Assembly (NCBI GenBank): GCA_016869375.1
Contig: VGEH01000034.1
Coordinates: forward strand, 1 to 34,516
DNA: 34,516 bases
From: Alphaproteobacteria bacterium
Lineage (GTDB): Bacteria > Pseudomonadota > Alphaproteobacteria > SHVZ01
Direction: 5' to 3'
Made by a program: the position numbers and the translations under genes. Below are positions 14,735-24,650 of this stretch, in pieces; positions within the stretch are counted from its first letter, which is position 1, and every line of letters begins with the position of its first letter. The notes beneath the pieces are model-generated. The model saw nothing but the letters and a program-made list of their open reading frames with translations, ran no database searches and had not been told where the DNA came from.

Positions 14735-15957
14735 ATGACGCAACCAACGGCGGAAGCCGACGACGGCTCACCTCACTGGCAACGCACCCTGATGGCGATG
14801 GTGGCGGTGCAGCTCGTGATGAGCCTGTCCTTCACTTTCGTCAGCCCGATCCTGCCGCTATTCCTGCCCGAGGTCGGGGTCGCCAACGACCGGCAGCTCT
14901 ATCTGTGGACCGGCGCGCTGGCGGCGATCACCTCGCTCATGGCGGCCCTGGTCTCGCCGATGTGGGGCCGCATGGCCGACCGGCACGGGCGCAAGCTGAT
15001 GGTGCTCCGCTCCTGCTTCGCCATCGCCATCTGCACGGCGCTGATGGGCCTCGCGCAGAATGTCTGGCATCTGCTCGGCGCGCGCACGCTGATGGGCGCC
15101 TTCGCCGGCTTCTCCGCCGCCTCCGTGATCCTGATCTCGACCCAGGTGCCACGCTCGAAGCTGGGATATGCGCTGGGCCTGATGAGCTCCGGCCAGCTGA
15201 TCGGCTCGCTGCTCGGTCCGGTCTTCGGTGGAGCTCTGGCCGACCTCACCCAGAGCTACCGCCTGCCGTTCTTCGCCAGCGGCGCGCTGTCGGTCGCGGC
15301 CACGCTCCTCTGCTGGTGGACCGTGCCCGAGGCCTTCACCAAGCCGGAGAACAAGCCGAAGACGTCGGTCTCCGCCGCCTTCCGCCAGCTCGCCGGGGTT
15401 CCGGGCATGATGGTGCTGGTGACCGTGCTCTTCCTGAGCCAGTTCGCGATCCAGGCGGTGCAGCCGATCGTCGCGCTCTATGTGCAGAACATCGTGGGCG
15501 ACCAGCCGAACCTAGCGACCCTGGGCGGCGTCGCGCTCTCGGTGACGGGCCTCGCCGGTGTCGTCGCCGTGCCTTTGCTGACTCGCACCGGCGACCGCTT
15601 CGGCGAGAAGACGGCACTGATGATCGCGATCGCCGGGGCTGCGCTCGCCACCGCGCCGCAGGCCTTCGCCGGCTCCTATTGGGGCTTCGTCGTCGAGCGC
15701 TTCTCGCTCGGCCTTTTCGTCGGCAGCATCGTTCCGATCACCAACGCGCTGATCGCCAAGGTGACGCCGGCCTCCGAGCGCGGCATGACCTTCGGCGTCA
15801 CCTCGTCTGCCTACTTTCTCGGCAACTCGCTGGGGCCGGCCTCCGGCGGCGTCATCGCCGCCTATGCCGGGCTTCCCTGGGTCTTCGTGGTGACGACTGT
15901 GATGCTGCTCGCGGGTTTCGCCTGGGTCGCCGCCGCGGTGCCGGGGCGGAAAGGCCC

Positions 15958-15961
<4 letters not shown>
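14735..15961 (+). CDS. Major facilitator superfamily transporter
   Basis: A 408-residue inner-membrane protein with the hydrophobic pattern of a 12-helix MFS permease. Motif A is plain between helices 2 and 3 (Met-Trp-Gly-Arg-Met-Ala-Asp-Arg-His-Gly-Arg-Lys, near residues 75-86), with a second Arg/Gly-rich loop in the equivalent place of the C-terminal half. The Gly-Pro-rich helix 5 region (Ser-Leu-Leu-Gly-Pro-Val-Phe-Gly-Gly, near 160) is like drug/H+ antiporters of the TetA/MdtG type. CCGGAAG precedes ATG 14735. It lies 56 bases after the UxuA-like gene on the same strand, so it may export or import that enzyme's substrate or product. Its stop overlaps the stop end of the convergent ATPase gene by four bases. 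Confidence 0.9.
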
Positions 15962-17850
<1,889 letters not shown>

Positions 17851-17858
<8 letters not shown>

Positions 17859-18729
17859 GTCCGCTCGCGCGTGGGTCGAGGACGTGGCTCAGCCGGTCGC
17901 CGACGAGGTTCACCGACATCACGGCGAGGAAAAGCGCGAGACCGGGGAAGATCATGGTCCAGGGCGCGTAGCGCATGAACTCGCGGCCCGCGCTCAGCAT
18001 CGCGCCCCATTCGGCGGTCGGGGGCTGGGCGCCGAGGCCGAGAAAGGAGAGCGTCGCGGTCGAGAGGATCGCGGTGCCGAGGTCGAGCGAGCCCAGCACG
18101 ATCACGATCGGCCACAAATTAGGCAGCAGATGCCGGCGGAGGATACGCGTCTGGCTGGCGCCGACGGCGCGGGCGGAGTCGACATATTCGCGTCCGACCA
18201 GGGTCAGCGTCGCCGAGCGGATGACGCGCGCGATGCGCGGGATGCCGGAGATGCCGACGGCGAGCGCGGCATTGAAGGCGCCGACGCCCAATACGGCGAC
18301 GATCAGGATGGCGAGCACGATCGCCGGGAAGCCCAGCATCACATCGAGCATGCGCACGCCGATGCGATCGACGCGGCCGCCGAGGAAGGCGATCACCATG
18401 CCGATGATGGTTCCGGCGATCAGGCTGATCGCGACGGTGAGCAGGCCGACGGCGAGGGAGAGTTGGGCGCCGTGGAGGATGCGACTGAAGATGTCGCGGC
18501 CGAAGAGATCGCAACCGAAGAAATTGGTGAGCGACGGTGCGGCGAGACGCGGGCAGACGCGCGTCGCGTTCGGGTCGAAAGGAGAGAGCAGGGAAGCGAA
18601 GAGGGCACCGAACACCAGGAGGACGAGGATGATCGAGCCGGCGACGGCGCCCGGGGTGCCCAAGGTGCGTGCGATCAGGCGGCGCGGCGGCAGGATGGCG
18701 GTGGTGACCGCGGGTGTCGTCGTGGTCAT
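17851..18729 (-). CDS. ABC transporter permease, DppC/OppC type
   Basis: A 292-residue inner-membrane permease. A basic N-terminus is followed by a first helix near residue 30, the periplasmic Phe-Gly-Cys-Asp-Leu-Phe-Gly-Arg-Asp-Ile-Phe-Ser-Arg motif, an EAA loop near residues 180-200 (Ala-Arg-Ala-Val-Gly-Ala), and the Leu-Ser-Phe-Leu-Gly-Leu-Gly-Ala-Gln-Pro-Pro segment near 230. The C-terminus has the Asp-Arg-Leu-Ser-His-Val-Leu-Asp-Pro-Arg ending. The frame is open far upstream, but ATG 18729 is chosen because it overlaps the dppB stop as ATGA and places the first helix correctly. Confidence 0.92.
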
Positions 18730-19661
18730 GCGCGCCTCGAGCGGATGCGCGGATCGACGATGCCGTAGAGCAGCTCGAGCAGCAGGTTGATCACGATGTA
18801 GGCGGTGGTCGTGTAAACGACGAGGCCCTGGACCAGCGGAATGTCCTTGGTCAGCACCGCGTCGATCAGCATGGAGCCGAGGCCGGCACGGGCGAACACG
18901 CGCTCGGTCACCACGGCGCCGCCGATCAGCACCGCGAATTGCAGGCCGAGCAGCGTGATCGGCGGGATGATCGCGTTGCGCATCGCGTGCTTGGCGACGA
19001 CGCGCACGGCCGAGAGACCCTTGGAATGCGCGGTGCGGATGTAGTCCTGCGTCATCGTCTCGATGAGCGCGCTGCGGATCAGCCGCGCAAGCCCGCCGGC
19101 GAGGAAGAGGCCGATGGTGATCGAGGGCAGGATCAGCGCGTCGATTCCGTCGCCGAGGATCGGCACCCATTCGAGCTGAAGCCCGAAGACGTAGATCAGC
19201 AGCATGCCGATCCAGAAGCTGGGCAGCGACACGCCGACCAGCGCCGTCGACATGGTCATGGTGTCGATCCAGCCATGCGGCCGAAGGCCGGCGGCGATGC
19301 CGAGCGCCACACCGAGCAGGATGCCGACGAGCAGCCCGCCGAGCGCGAGCTCGAGCGACGGCCGCACGCGTGCCGCGATCATCTCGCTGACCGGCTGCTT
19401 CGAGGAGTAGCCGTTGCCGAGATCGCCGATGGCCATCTTCTTGAGGAAGGTGAGGTACTGGATGTAGACGGGCTGGTCGAGGCCGAGACGTCGGCGCTCG
19501 TTGTCGAGGACCTCGTCGCTGGCCGGCGTGCCGCCGAGCGCCAGCATGACCGGGTCGCCGGGGATGAGCTGGAGCACGCCGAAGACGATGGTCCAGGTCA
19601 GGAACAGCGTCGGAACGATCCCGAGCACGCGCCGGACGAACCAGGGCATGGTGAGGCTCAT
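18726..19661 (-). CDS. ABC transporter permease, DppB/OppB type
   Basis: A 311-residue inner-membrane permease with the first helix around residues 10-30, the Leu-Ile-Pro-Gly-Asp-Pro-Val motif, the periplasmic Arg-Leu-Gly-Leu-Asp-Gln-Pro segment, an EAA loop near 205-225 (Ala-His-Ser-Lys-Gly-Leu), and the Tyr-Gly-Ile-Val-Asp-Pro-Arg-Ile ending. It is coupled on both sides by ATGA overlaps: to the dimethylformamidase-like gene upstream and to dppC downstream. That tight joining to an amide hydrolase is the strongest hint to what this transporter carries. Confidence 0.93.
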   Translation of the reverse strand: MSLTMPWFVRRVLGIVPTLFLTWTIVFGVLQLIPGDPVMLALGGTPASDEVLDNERRRLGLDQPVYIQYLTFLKKMAIGDLGNGYSSKQPVSEMIAARVRPSLELALGGLLVGILLGVALGIAAGLRPHGWIDTMTMSTALVGVSLPSFWIGMLLIYVFGLQLEWVPILGDGIDALILPSITIGLFLAGGLARLIRSALIETMTQDYIRTAHSKGLSAVRVVAKHAMRNAIIPPITLLGLQFAVLIGGAVVTERVFARAGLGSMLIDAVLTKDIPLVQGLVVYTTTAYIVINLLLELLYGIVDPRIRSRRA

Positions 19662-21862
19662 CGGAACGGCGCCGGGTCCATGAAGCGGCGCAACACGTTC
19701 GTCGTCAGCTTCGCGCAGACATTGCCGTAATTCTCCGGCGGCAGCGAGCCGACATAGGTCATCGAGCCGACGCTGAAGACGGCGCCGCCGGAGGCGGTCT
19801 CGAAGAAAGTCATGTCGGCGCAGGACCAGTCCTCGCGCGGCCGCGGGTGGCGGTGGATCAGCATGTCCTCGTTGACCCAGCCGTAGTCGTCATGGATGAC
19901 GATGCCTTTCGCCACCACCAGCGCGTTGGGCGGCGTGCCGTATCTGGCATCGGTGCTGTCGAGCTCGAAGCCGGCGGCGCCGCCGCCCATGAATCCGCTA
20001 TCGCCGAACTTGGCACCGGGCGTTGCCGCATCCTCGATGCCTTTCAACATGAAACTGACGCGTGGGTTCTTGATGCCCTTGGTGAAGGCGTAGGGGAATC
20101 CCAGGTGGCGGCCCTGGGTCGAGAAGCCGATGCCGACCAGCTTGTGCGAGGCCTTGCCGACGCGGCGGAGCAGGCCGCCATAACCGCCTTCGAACTGGTT
20201 GTAGCTCTCGCCCGGCTCCGTCGCCCAGACGCGGATGCCGCCTTCGGCGCGACGCACTTCCAGCGCATGCGGCGTCTCGGCGCTCGGCTCGGCGCGCCAG
20301 TAGAAGCCGTTGCCGCCGAGATACATCAGCCGACCGCCCTGATCGAGGAAGCGCTCGAAGCCTTCGATCATGCGAAGCGAGTGATACTCGGGATGCTGCG
20401 CGCAGATGATGACGCGATAGGGCTCGATCGCGGCGGCGCCTTCCTCGTGCAGGTCGTGATCGGTCAGCACGTCATGCACGATGCCGGCGCGGTCTAGCCA
20501 GTCGACGACGTAGCTGTCGCAGTTGACGCGGCCGGTGCCCGAGCCCGTCGGCACCGGATCGACCAGGCTCATCTGGCGGACGCGCGTGTCGAGCTGCGGG
20601 CGCAGCATCGAGGTGATCGACACCCCCGATCCGTCCGCATGGTAGTTGTAGGTGGAGAGGCCGTATTCGGGATTGAGGCCGGGCGTCTCCAGCAGCGCGC
20701 CCCAGGCCCGCGCCCGCGGCAGGATCTCCAGGCTGCGCTCGATCCGCTGATAGCTCGAATAGACCTGGTAGCTGAAGGTCGGCACCAGGAAGGCGACATC
20801 GGCCTTGCGCGCGCCCTTGGCCGGACGCACGAAGAAGGGAATGTAGTCTTCGCCCGCATCGTTCCTGATGTGCGCGGCATAGAAGCCGCTCGGCCAGTCC
20901 GTCGGCACGTCGAGCGTGAAGGCTTCGGGCCAGCCGCAATCGCCCATGTCGTCGGCATGGAAGTGGATGGCGCCATACTGCTCGGGCGCGCTCTTCCAGT
21001 CGTGCACGGCGCCGGTCCAGTTCGACCCGGTCATGGCGCGGCTCGGCAGGTTGACCAGATGGCCATGCGCCGCCTGCGGCCCGACATCGATGATGCGTTG
21101 GGTCGTGATGCCTTGCGTGAAGTCCCACTCACCGATCGTCACATCGTTGAGCGTGGCGATGCGCGGCCGCTCGATCTTGCCGTTGTAGTGCGCGATGATC
21201 TGGCCGCCTTCGAGCGCGGCAGCGACGAGAACGCGCGCGGTGCCGGCGATCTTCGGGAGCTTTGCCTTCGCCGCGCCGAGCCCGCTGTCGGTGATGGTGC
21301 CGACCGGATGCAGCGGTCTCTGAGTGACCGACAGAGTTCCGCCTGCCGTGTCGATCACGGCCTCGACCGCATACCAGCGCCGGTTCAGCATCGGCGCGTC
21401 GACAGCGATCGTTTCGGCGCCGAGGCGAAGCTGCGTGCCGCCATGCGGGCCGACTTCGAAGCGGACGGCGACCCCGGAGACGTCGATGGCGATCAGGGTC
21501 TGCCGGCCGCGTGCCGGCAATGTCGGCCACACCGTCGCGGAGAGCCTGAGCCCGCCACCGTCGAGCGCCAGCGCTTCGATGCGTCCGTAGCTTCCGGGAT
21601 GTGCCGCGTGAAAAAGACCTTTGCGCTGCCCGTCGAGCGGCGTCGGCATCACGATCTCGCGATAGCCGGGGCCTTCCGGATTGGGATCAGCACAAAGATG
21701 GCGCACGAAGCGCAAGGAATAGGCGCGGTCTGCCGCGCTCGAGATCATGAAGCGGATGCGTTCGCCCGCGCGCGCGCTCCAGCGATCGACATAGCCGGTC
21801 AGCTGATGAATGGCGGCCCCCGTCGGCGACGTCCCCTGTCGCCACGCGGTCAATGATGCCAT
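19658..21862 (-). CDS. N,N-dimethylformamidase large (beta) subunit homologue
   Basis: A 734-residue protein resembling the large subunit (DmfA2, about 762 residues) of N,N-dimethylformamidase, which hydrolyses dimethylformamide to dimethylamine and formate with a mononuclear iron. The N-terminal part has the family's Gly-Tyr-Val-Asp-Arg-Trp-Ser-Ala-Arg-Ala-Gly-Glu opening, a lectin-like beta domain lies around 85-240, and the C-terminal half is the catalytic domain. A His-Pro-Glu-Tyr-His motif (His490, Glu492) matches the His519/Glu521 pair reported for DmfA2; Tyr candidates for the other ligands lie near 365-371 and 400-407. No DmfA1-like small subunit gene is adjacent. I chose ATG 21862; ATG 21913 (17 residues longer) would share the CATG of the divergent start codon. 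It heads the dppBCDF operon, implying the importer feeds it. Substrate may be another amide. Confidence 0.85.
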   Translation of the reverse strand: MASLTAWRQGTSPTGAAIHQLTGYVDRWSARAGERIRFMISSAADRAYSLRFVRHLCADPNPEGPGYREIVMPTPLDGQRKGLFHAAHPGSYGRIEALALDGGGLRLSATVWPTLPARGRQTLIAIDVSGVAVRFEVGPHGGTQLRLGAETIAVDAPMLNRRWYAVEAVIDTAGGTLSVTQRPLHPVGTITDSGLGAAKAKLPKIAGTARVLVAAALEGGQIIAHYNGKIERPRIATLNDVTIGEWDFTQGITTQRIIDVGPQAAHGHLVNLPSRAMTGSNWTGAVHDWKSAPEQYGAIHFHADDMGDCGWPEAFTLDVPTDWPSGFYAAHIRNDAGEDYIPFFVRPAKGARKADVAFLVPTFSYQVYSSYQRIERSLEILPRARAWGALLETPGLNPEYGLSTYNYHADGSGVSITSMLRPQLDTRVRQMSLVDPVPTGSGTGRVNCDSYVVDWLDRAGIVHDVLTDHDLHEEGAAAIEPYRVIICAQHPEYHSLRMIEGFERFLDQGGRLMYLGGNGFYWRAEPSAETPHALEVRRAEGGIRVWATEPGESYNQFEGGYGGLLRRVGKASHKLVGIGFSTQGRHLGFPYAFTKGIKNPRVSFMLKGIEDAATPGAKFGDSGFMGGGAAGFELDSTDARYGTPPNALVVAKGIVIHDDYGWVNEDMLIHRHPRPREDWSCADMTFFETASGGAVFSVGSMTYVGSLPPENYGNVCAKLTTNVLRRFMDPAPFR

Positions 21863-21911
21863 AGTCTCGTTTGGAACTACTAGCGGTATGGCAACACGGT
21901 GGGAGAGAGCC
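21863..21911. promoter_or_regulatory. Very short divergent promoter region (amidase operon / binding protein)
   Basis: Only 49 bases separate the preferred start codons of the dimethylformamidase-like gene and its divergent binding-protein gene. The two promoters must overlap each other or reach into coding sequence, so the halves of the system are probably co-controlled. GGGAGAG (21901-21907) is the ribosome binding site for ATG 21912. I see no clear promoter boxes. Confidence 0.35.
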
Positions 21912-23507
21912 ATGTGGTTTCGTCATGCTTCAATGTTCGCGGCAGCCTTGCTGCTTTCTACGAGCCTTGCCTCAGCACAGACGCCGGCCGGCCTGACGAT
22001 CGTGTGGGCCGAGGACGACGCCAATCCACGCACCTGGGACCCGCGCGTCACGCAGTCGCGCCATGAGACCCAGCTGATCTATCAGGTGTTCGACCAGCTC
22101 GTCGGGTCGGACGAGAACAACGCCCTGTTCCCAGGCCTCGCGACCAGCTGGTCGCTGTCGGCCGACGGTCTCGCGCTTACCATGAAGCTGCGCGAGGACG
22201 TGACCTTCCATGACGGCACTAAGTTCAATGCCGAGGCGGTGAAGTTCACCTTCGACTCCATCCGCGAGCCGGCGCTCGGCAGCCGCGCGGCGATCGACAT
22301 CCTCGGGCCTTACGCCGGCGCCGACATCGTCGGCCCCTACGAGATCCGCATCCGCTACTCCCGGCCCTACGCGCCGGCGATCGCGGTGATGAGCGAAAGT
22401 GTGCTGTCCCCGGTATCGCCGGCGGCGGTGAAATCCCTCGGCGATGTCGGCTTCGCCGCCGCGCCGGTCGGCACCGGCCCGTTCAAGTTCACCAACTGGG
22501 AACGCGGCAAGCAGGTCACCATGGATCGCTTCGACGCCTATAACTGGGCGCCGAGCTACACGAAGCACAAGGGGCCGAGCAAGGTCGCGCGCGTCATCCA
22601 CCGTTCGATCGCCGACGCCTCGACCCGCGTCGCCGCGCTCGAGCGCGGTGAGGCGGACGCCACTGACTTCACGCCGATCCTCGACGTGCGCCGGCTGGGA
22701 CAAGACCGCCGCTACAAGACGATCCTGACCCCGTCGTCGGGTCTGCCCTTCGGCGTGATGCTCAACTCCAAGCGCGGCCCCTTGCAGGACATTCGCGTGC
22801 GTCAGGCCTTCATGCATGGCTTCGATCGCAAGGCGCTGACCGACGACATGTATTTCGGCCTGATCGAGCCCGCCTACAGCGCGCTGTCAACGACGACGAC
22901 CGGCTACTGGAAGGAGGCCGAGAAGTACTACCCCTTCGATCCGAAGAAAGCGGCAGCGCTTCTCGAGGAGGCCGGCTGGAAGGCGGGTGCCGGCGGCATC
23001 CGCATGAAGGACGGCCAGCCGCTCACGGTTACCTGGCAGGTGCTCGCCGTGGTGCTGCCGGAAGTCGGCGTCGCGGCGCAGGCGGATCTCAAGAAGATCG
23101 GCTTCGACCTCAAGGTCGAGACCATCACCGGCCCGCGCTGGGACGAGCTTGTCTTCGCCGGCCAGCACGAGATCAATCCGCTGCGCTGGATCGCCGCCGA
23201 TCCGAGCCTGCTCGAGGTGATGTTCCATAGCCGCAACCTGCCCGAGCCCGGCCGCTTCCGCTTCAACCTCGGCAGCCTCGCCGATCCGGCGCTCGACAAG
23301 CTCCTCGAGCAGGCGGGCGGCGAGATGGATCCGGCCAAGCGCAACGGGCTCTATGCCGATGTCCAGAAGAAGATCCTGGACTACGCCGCGTGGCTCCCGA
23401 TCCACAACCAGGTCAACCCGATCGCCTACCGTGCAAACCGCTCCGGATATCGCCTGGCGCGCGCGCAGTGGAACGTGAAGTTCTACGAGGTCGACGAGGT
23501 CAAGTAG
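21912..23507 (+). CDS. Peptide/nickel-type ABC transporter substrate-binding protein
   Basis: A 531-residue periplasmic binding protein of the SBP_bac_5 family, the likely solute receptor for the divergent dppBCDF operon. The signal peptide is clear: a short basic start, a hydrophobic core of Ala and Leu, and an Ala-Ser-Ala/Gln cleavage site near residue 22. The mature part has the Asn-Pro-Arg-Thr-Trp-Asp-Pro segment, the Leu-Thr-Met-Lys-Leu-Arg-Glu-Asp-Val-Thr-Phe-His-Asp-Gly signature near residue 95-108 and the Val-Gly-Thr-Gly-Pro-Phe-Lys-Phe motif near 185-195. The start is ATG 21912 with GGGAGAG upstream; the frame is open to 21810 but that part overlaps the divergent gene. A strong hairpin follows the stop. 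Confidence 0.93.
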   Translation: MWFRHASMFAAALLLSTSLASAQTPAGLTIVWAEDDANPRTWDPRVTQSRHETQLIYQVFDQLVGSDENNALFPGLATSWSLSADGLALTMKLREDVTFHDGTKFNAEAVKFTFDSIREPALGSRAAIDILGPYAGADIVGPYEIRIRYSRPYAPAIAVMSESVLSPVSPAAVKSLGDVGFAAAPVGTGPFKFTNWERGKQVTMDRFDAYNWAPSYTKHKGPSKVARVIHRSIADASTRVAALERGEADATDFTPILDVRRLGQDRRYKTILTPSSGLPFGVMLNSKRGPLQDIRVRQAFMHGFDRKALTDDMYFGLIEPAYSALSTTTTGYWKEAEKYYPFDPKKAAALLEEAGWKAGAGGIRMKDGQPLTVTWQVLAVVLPEVGVAAQADLKKIGFDLKVETITGPRWDELVFAGQHEINPLRWIAADPSLLEVMFHSRNLPEPGRFRFNLGSLADPALDKLLEQAGGEMDPAKRNGLYADVQKKILDYAAWLPIHNQVNPIAYRANRSGYRLARAQWNVKFYEVDEVK

Positions 23508-23515
23508 GGCGGCGT

Positions 23516-23550
23516 ATGGCGCCGGCCGGAAACGAGCCGGCCGGCGCTAT
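23516..23550. terminator. Strong GC hairpin between convergent genes (likely bidirectional terminator)
   Basis: GCGCCGGCCGG (23519-23529) pairs perfectly with CCGGCCGGCGC (23537-23547) across a seven-base loop, and three further pairs (one G-U) extend it to 23516 and 23550. It begins eight bases after the stop codon of the binding-protein gene and its right arm contains the stop codon of the convergent GNAT gene. There is no T-tract on either side, so it may work with Rho or as a 3'-end stabiliser. Confidence 0.6.
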
Positions 23551-24485
23551 CTCGCGCACCTGATCAGCGGCACGTCCCGCGTGAAGGGACGGAAGCCGAT
23601 GCTGTAGTACAGGCCGCGCGCGGCCGGGTGCGCGGGCGCGCCGAGGCAGCCGACCAGCATGCGCGTCGCACCTGCGGCTTTCGCCCGGCGCATGCCGTGC
23701 AGCAGTAGCGCCGCACCCAGTCCGCGCCGCCGATAGTCCCGATGAGTGCCGACCGGCTCGAACTCGGCGGTTCGCGTCGCCTCGTCCAGCCAGATGATCG
23801 CGGTCGAAGCGAGCGTGCCATTCGGTGCCGCGGCCAGCACATGCAGATCGGCGCGATACGGCCAGGTCCGCCGGACCCGCTCGAACGCCATGTCGGTGAA
23901 GGTGGAGGGATGCCACGCCTCGCGATGCGCCTTGACCGCGTCCGCCGGTGAAACCTCCTCGGCCGTCAGGAACCGGAATCCCTTGGGCAGCAGTGGCTCC
24001 GGCACCTCCGTCAGTTCGCGTGCATTGAACTGGCCCCAGGAGCCTTTGTCCGAACCGGCTTCCGCATCGAAGGCGTAGCCATGCTCGGCAGCGATGGCCT
24101 GCGCCTTCTCATCCGCGGATTGCAGCGTCAGCAGCCGGTCGACATTCCCCGCCGCCTCGTCGTACCAGTCGAGGATCTCTCCCAGCATCTCCGGCCGGTC
24201 GGGATGCACCTGCCAGATCAGCCCAGCCGTCTTGACTTCGCGGAACGTCCCGTCGCTGCGCGCGACCCGATAGGGCAGGTACGTCCAGCCCCAGGCCGCC
24301 AGCCGGTCATCGATGAACCACAGCCGGTGGCGCCAGAACGGACTGAGCGCGTCGTAGTCCTTGCCCCAGACCCAGGCCAGCTCGCCGACGCTGGCGTCGA
24401 CGTTCACCAGCTCCGGCCGCGAAGCCATGACCTCCTGGGCCAGGCCCTGCATCTGCCGGAGTTCAGTCAGGCTGAGCGGTTGCAT
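23547..24485 (-). CDS. GNAT family N-acetyltransferase
   Basis: A 312-residue protein whose C-terminal third is a GNAT domain that transfers an acetyl group from acetyl-CoA to an amine. The acetyl-CoA binding motif is at residues 252-257 (Arg-Arg-Arg-Gly-Leu-Gly) after the Glu-Pro-Val-Gly-Thr strand, and the Tyr-Tyr-Ser-Ile-Gly-Phe motif typical of GNAT C-termini follows near residue 293-298. The first 150 residues look like a degenerate second GNAT domain, as in two-domain members. The substrate is unknown. It lies downstream of a hydrolase gene on the same strand but is separated by a 165-base region holding a large inverted repeat, so it may be transcribed on its own. I see no strong ribosome binding site before ATG 24485. 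Confidence 0.85.
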   Translation of the reverse strand: MQPLSLTELRQMQGLAQEVMASRPELVNVDASVGELAWVWGKDYDALSPFWRHRLWFIDDRLAAWGWTYLPYRVARSDGTFREVKTAGLIWQVHPDRPEMLGEILDWYDEAAGNVDRLLTLQSADEKAQAIAAEHGYAFDAEAGSDKGSWGQFNARELTEVPEPLLPKGFRFLTAEEVSPADAVKAHREAWHPSTFTDMAFERVRRTWPYRADLHVLAAAPNGTLASTAIIWLDEATRTAEFEPVGTHRDYRRRGLGAALLLHGMRRAKAAGATRMLVGCLGAPAHPAARGLYYSIGFRPFTRDVPLIRCAR

Positions 24486-24525
24486 GCGCGCAATTTGGCG
24501 ATGCCGGACGGTCGTGTCGAGCGCA

Positions 24526-24645
24526 GACGAAGCCCCCTCCCTAACCCTCCTCCTGCTGCGCAGGGAGAGGGGACTCGAAGAGCATCGCGTCGTCGTATTC
24601 CCTTTCCCTGCGCAGCAGGAGGAGGGTTAGGGAGGGGGCTTCGTC
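24526..24645. repeat. Near-perfect 46-base inverted repeat with 28-base loop
   Basis: The arms 24526-24571 and 24600-24645 are reverse complements with a single mismatch (45 of 46), separated by 28 bases. Each arm carries a CCCCCTCCCTAACCCTCC core, a type of sequence often seen repeated between genes in alphaproteobacteria (from memory). The element almost fills the 165-base gap between two minus-strand genes. It could be a RIME or MITE-like mobile repeat, or act as a terminator or mRNA-stabilising stem for the hydrolase gene ending at 24651. No other copy is visible in the window. Confidence 0.85.
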
Positions 24646-24650
24646 GTGGC

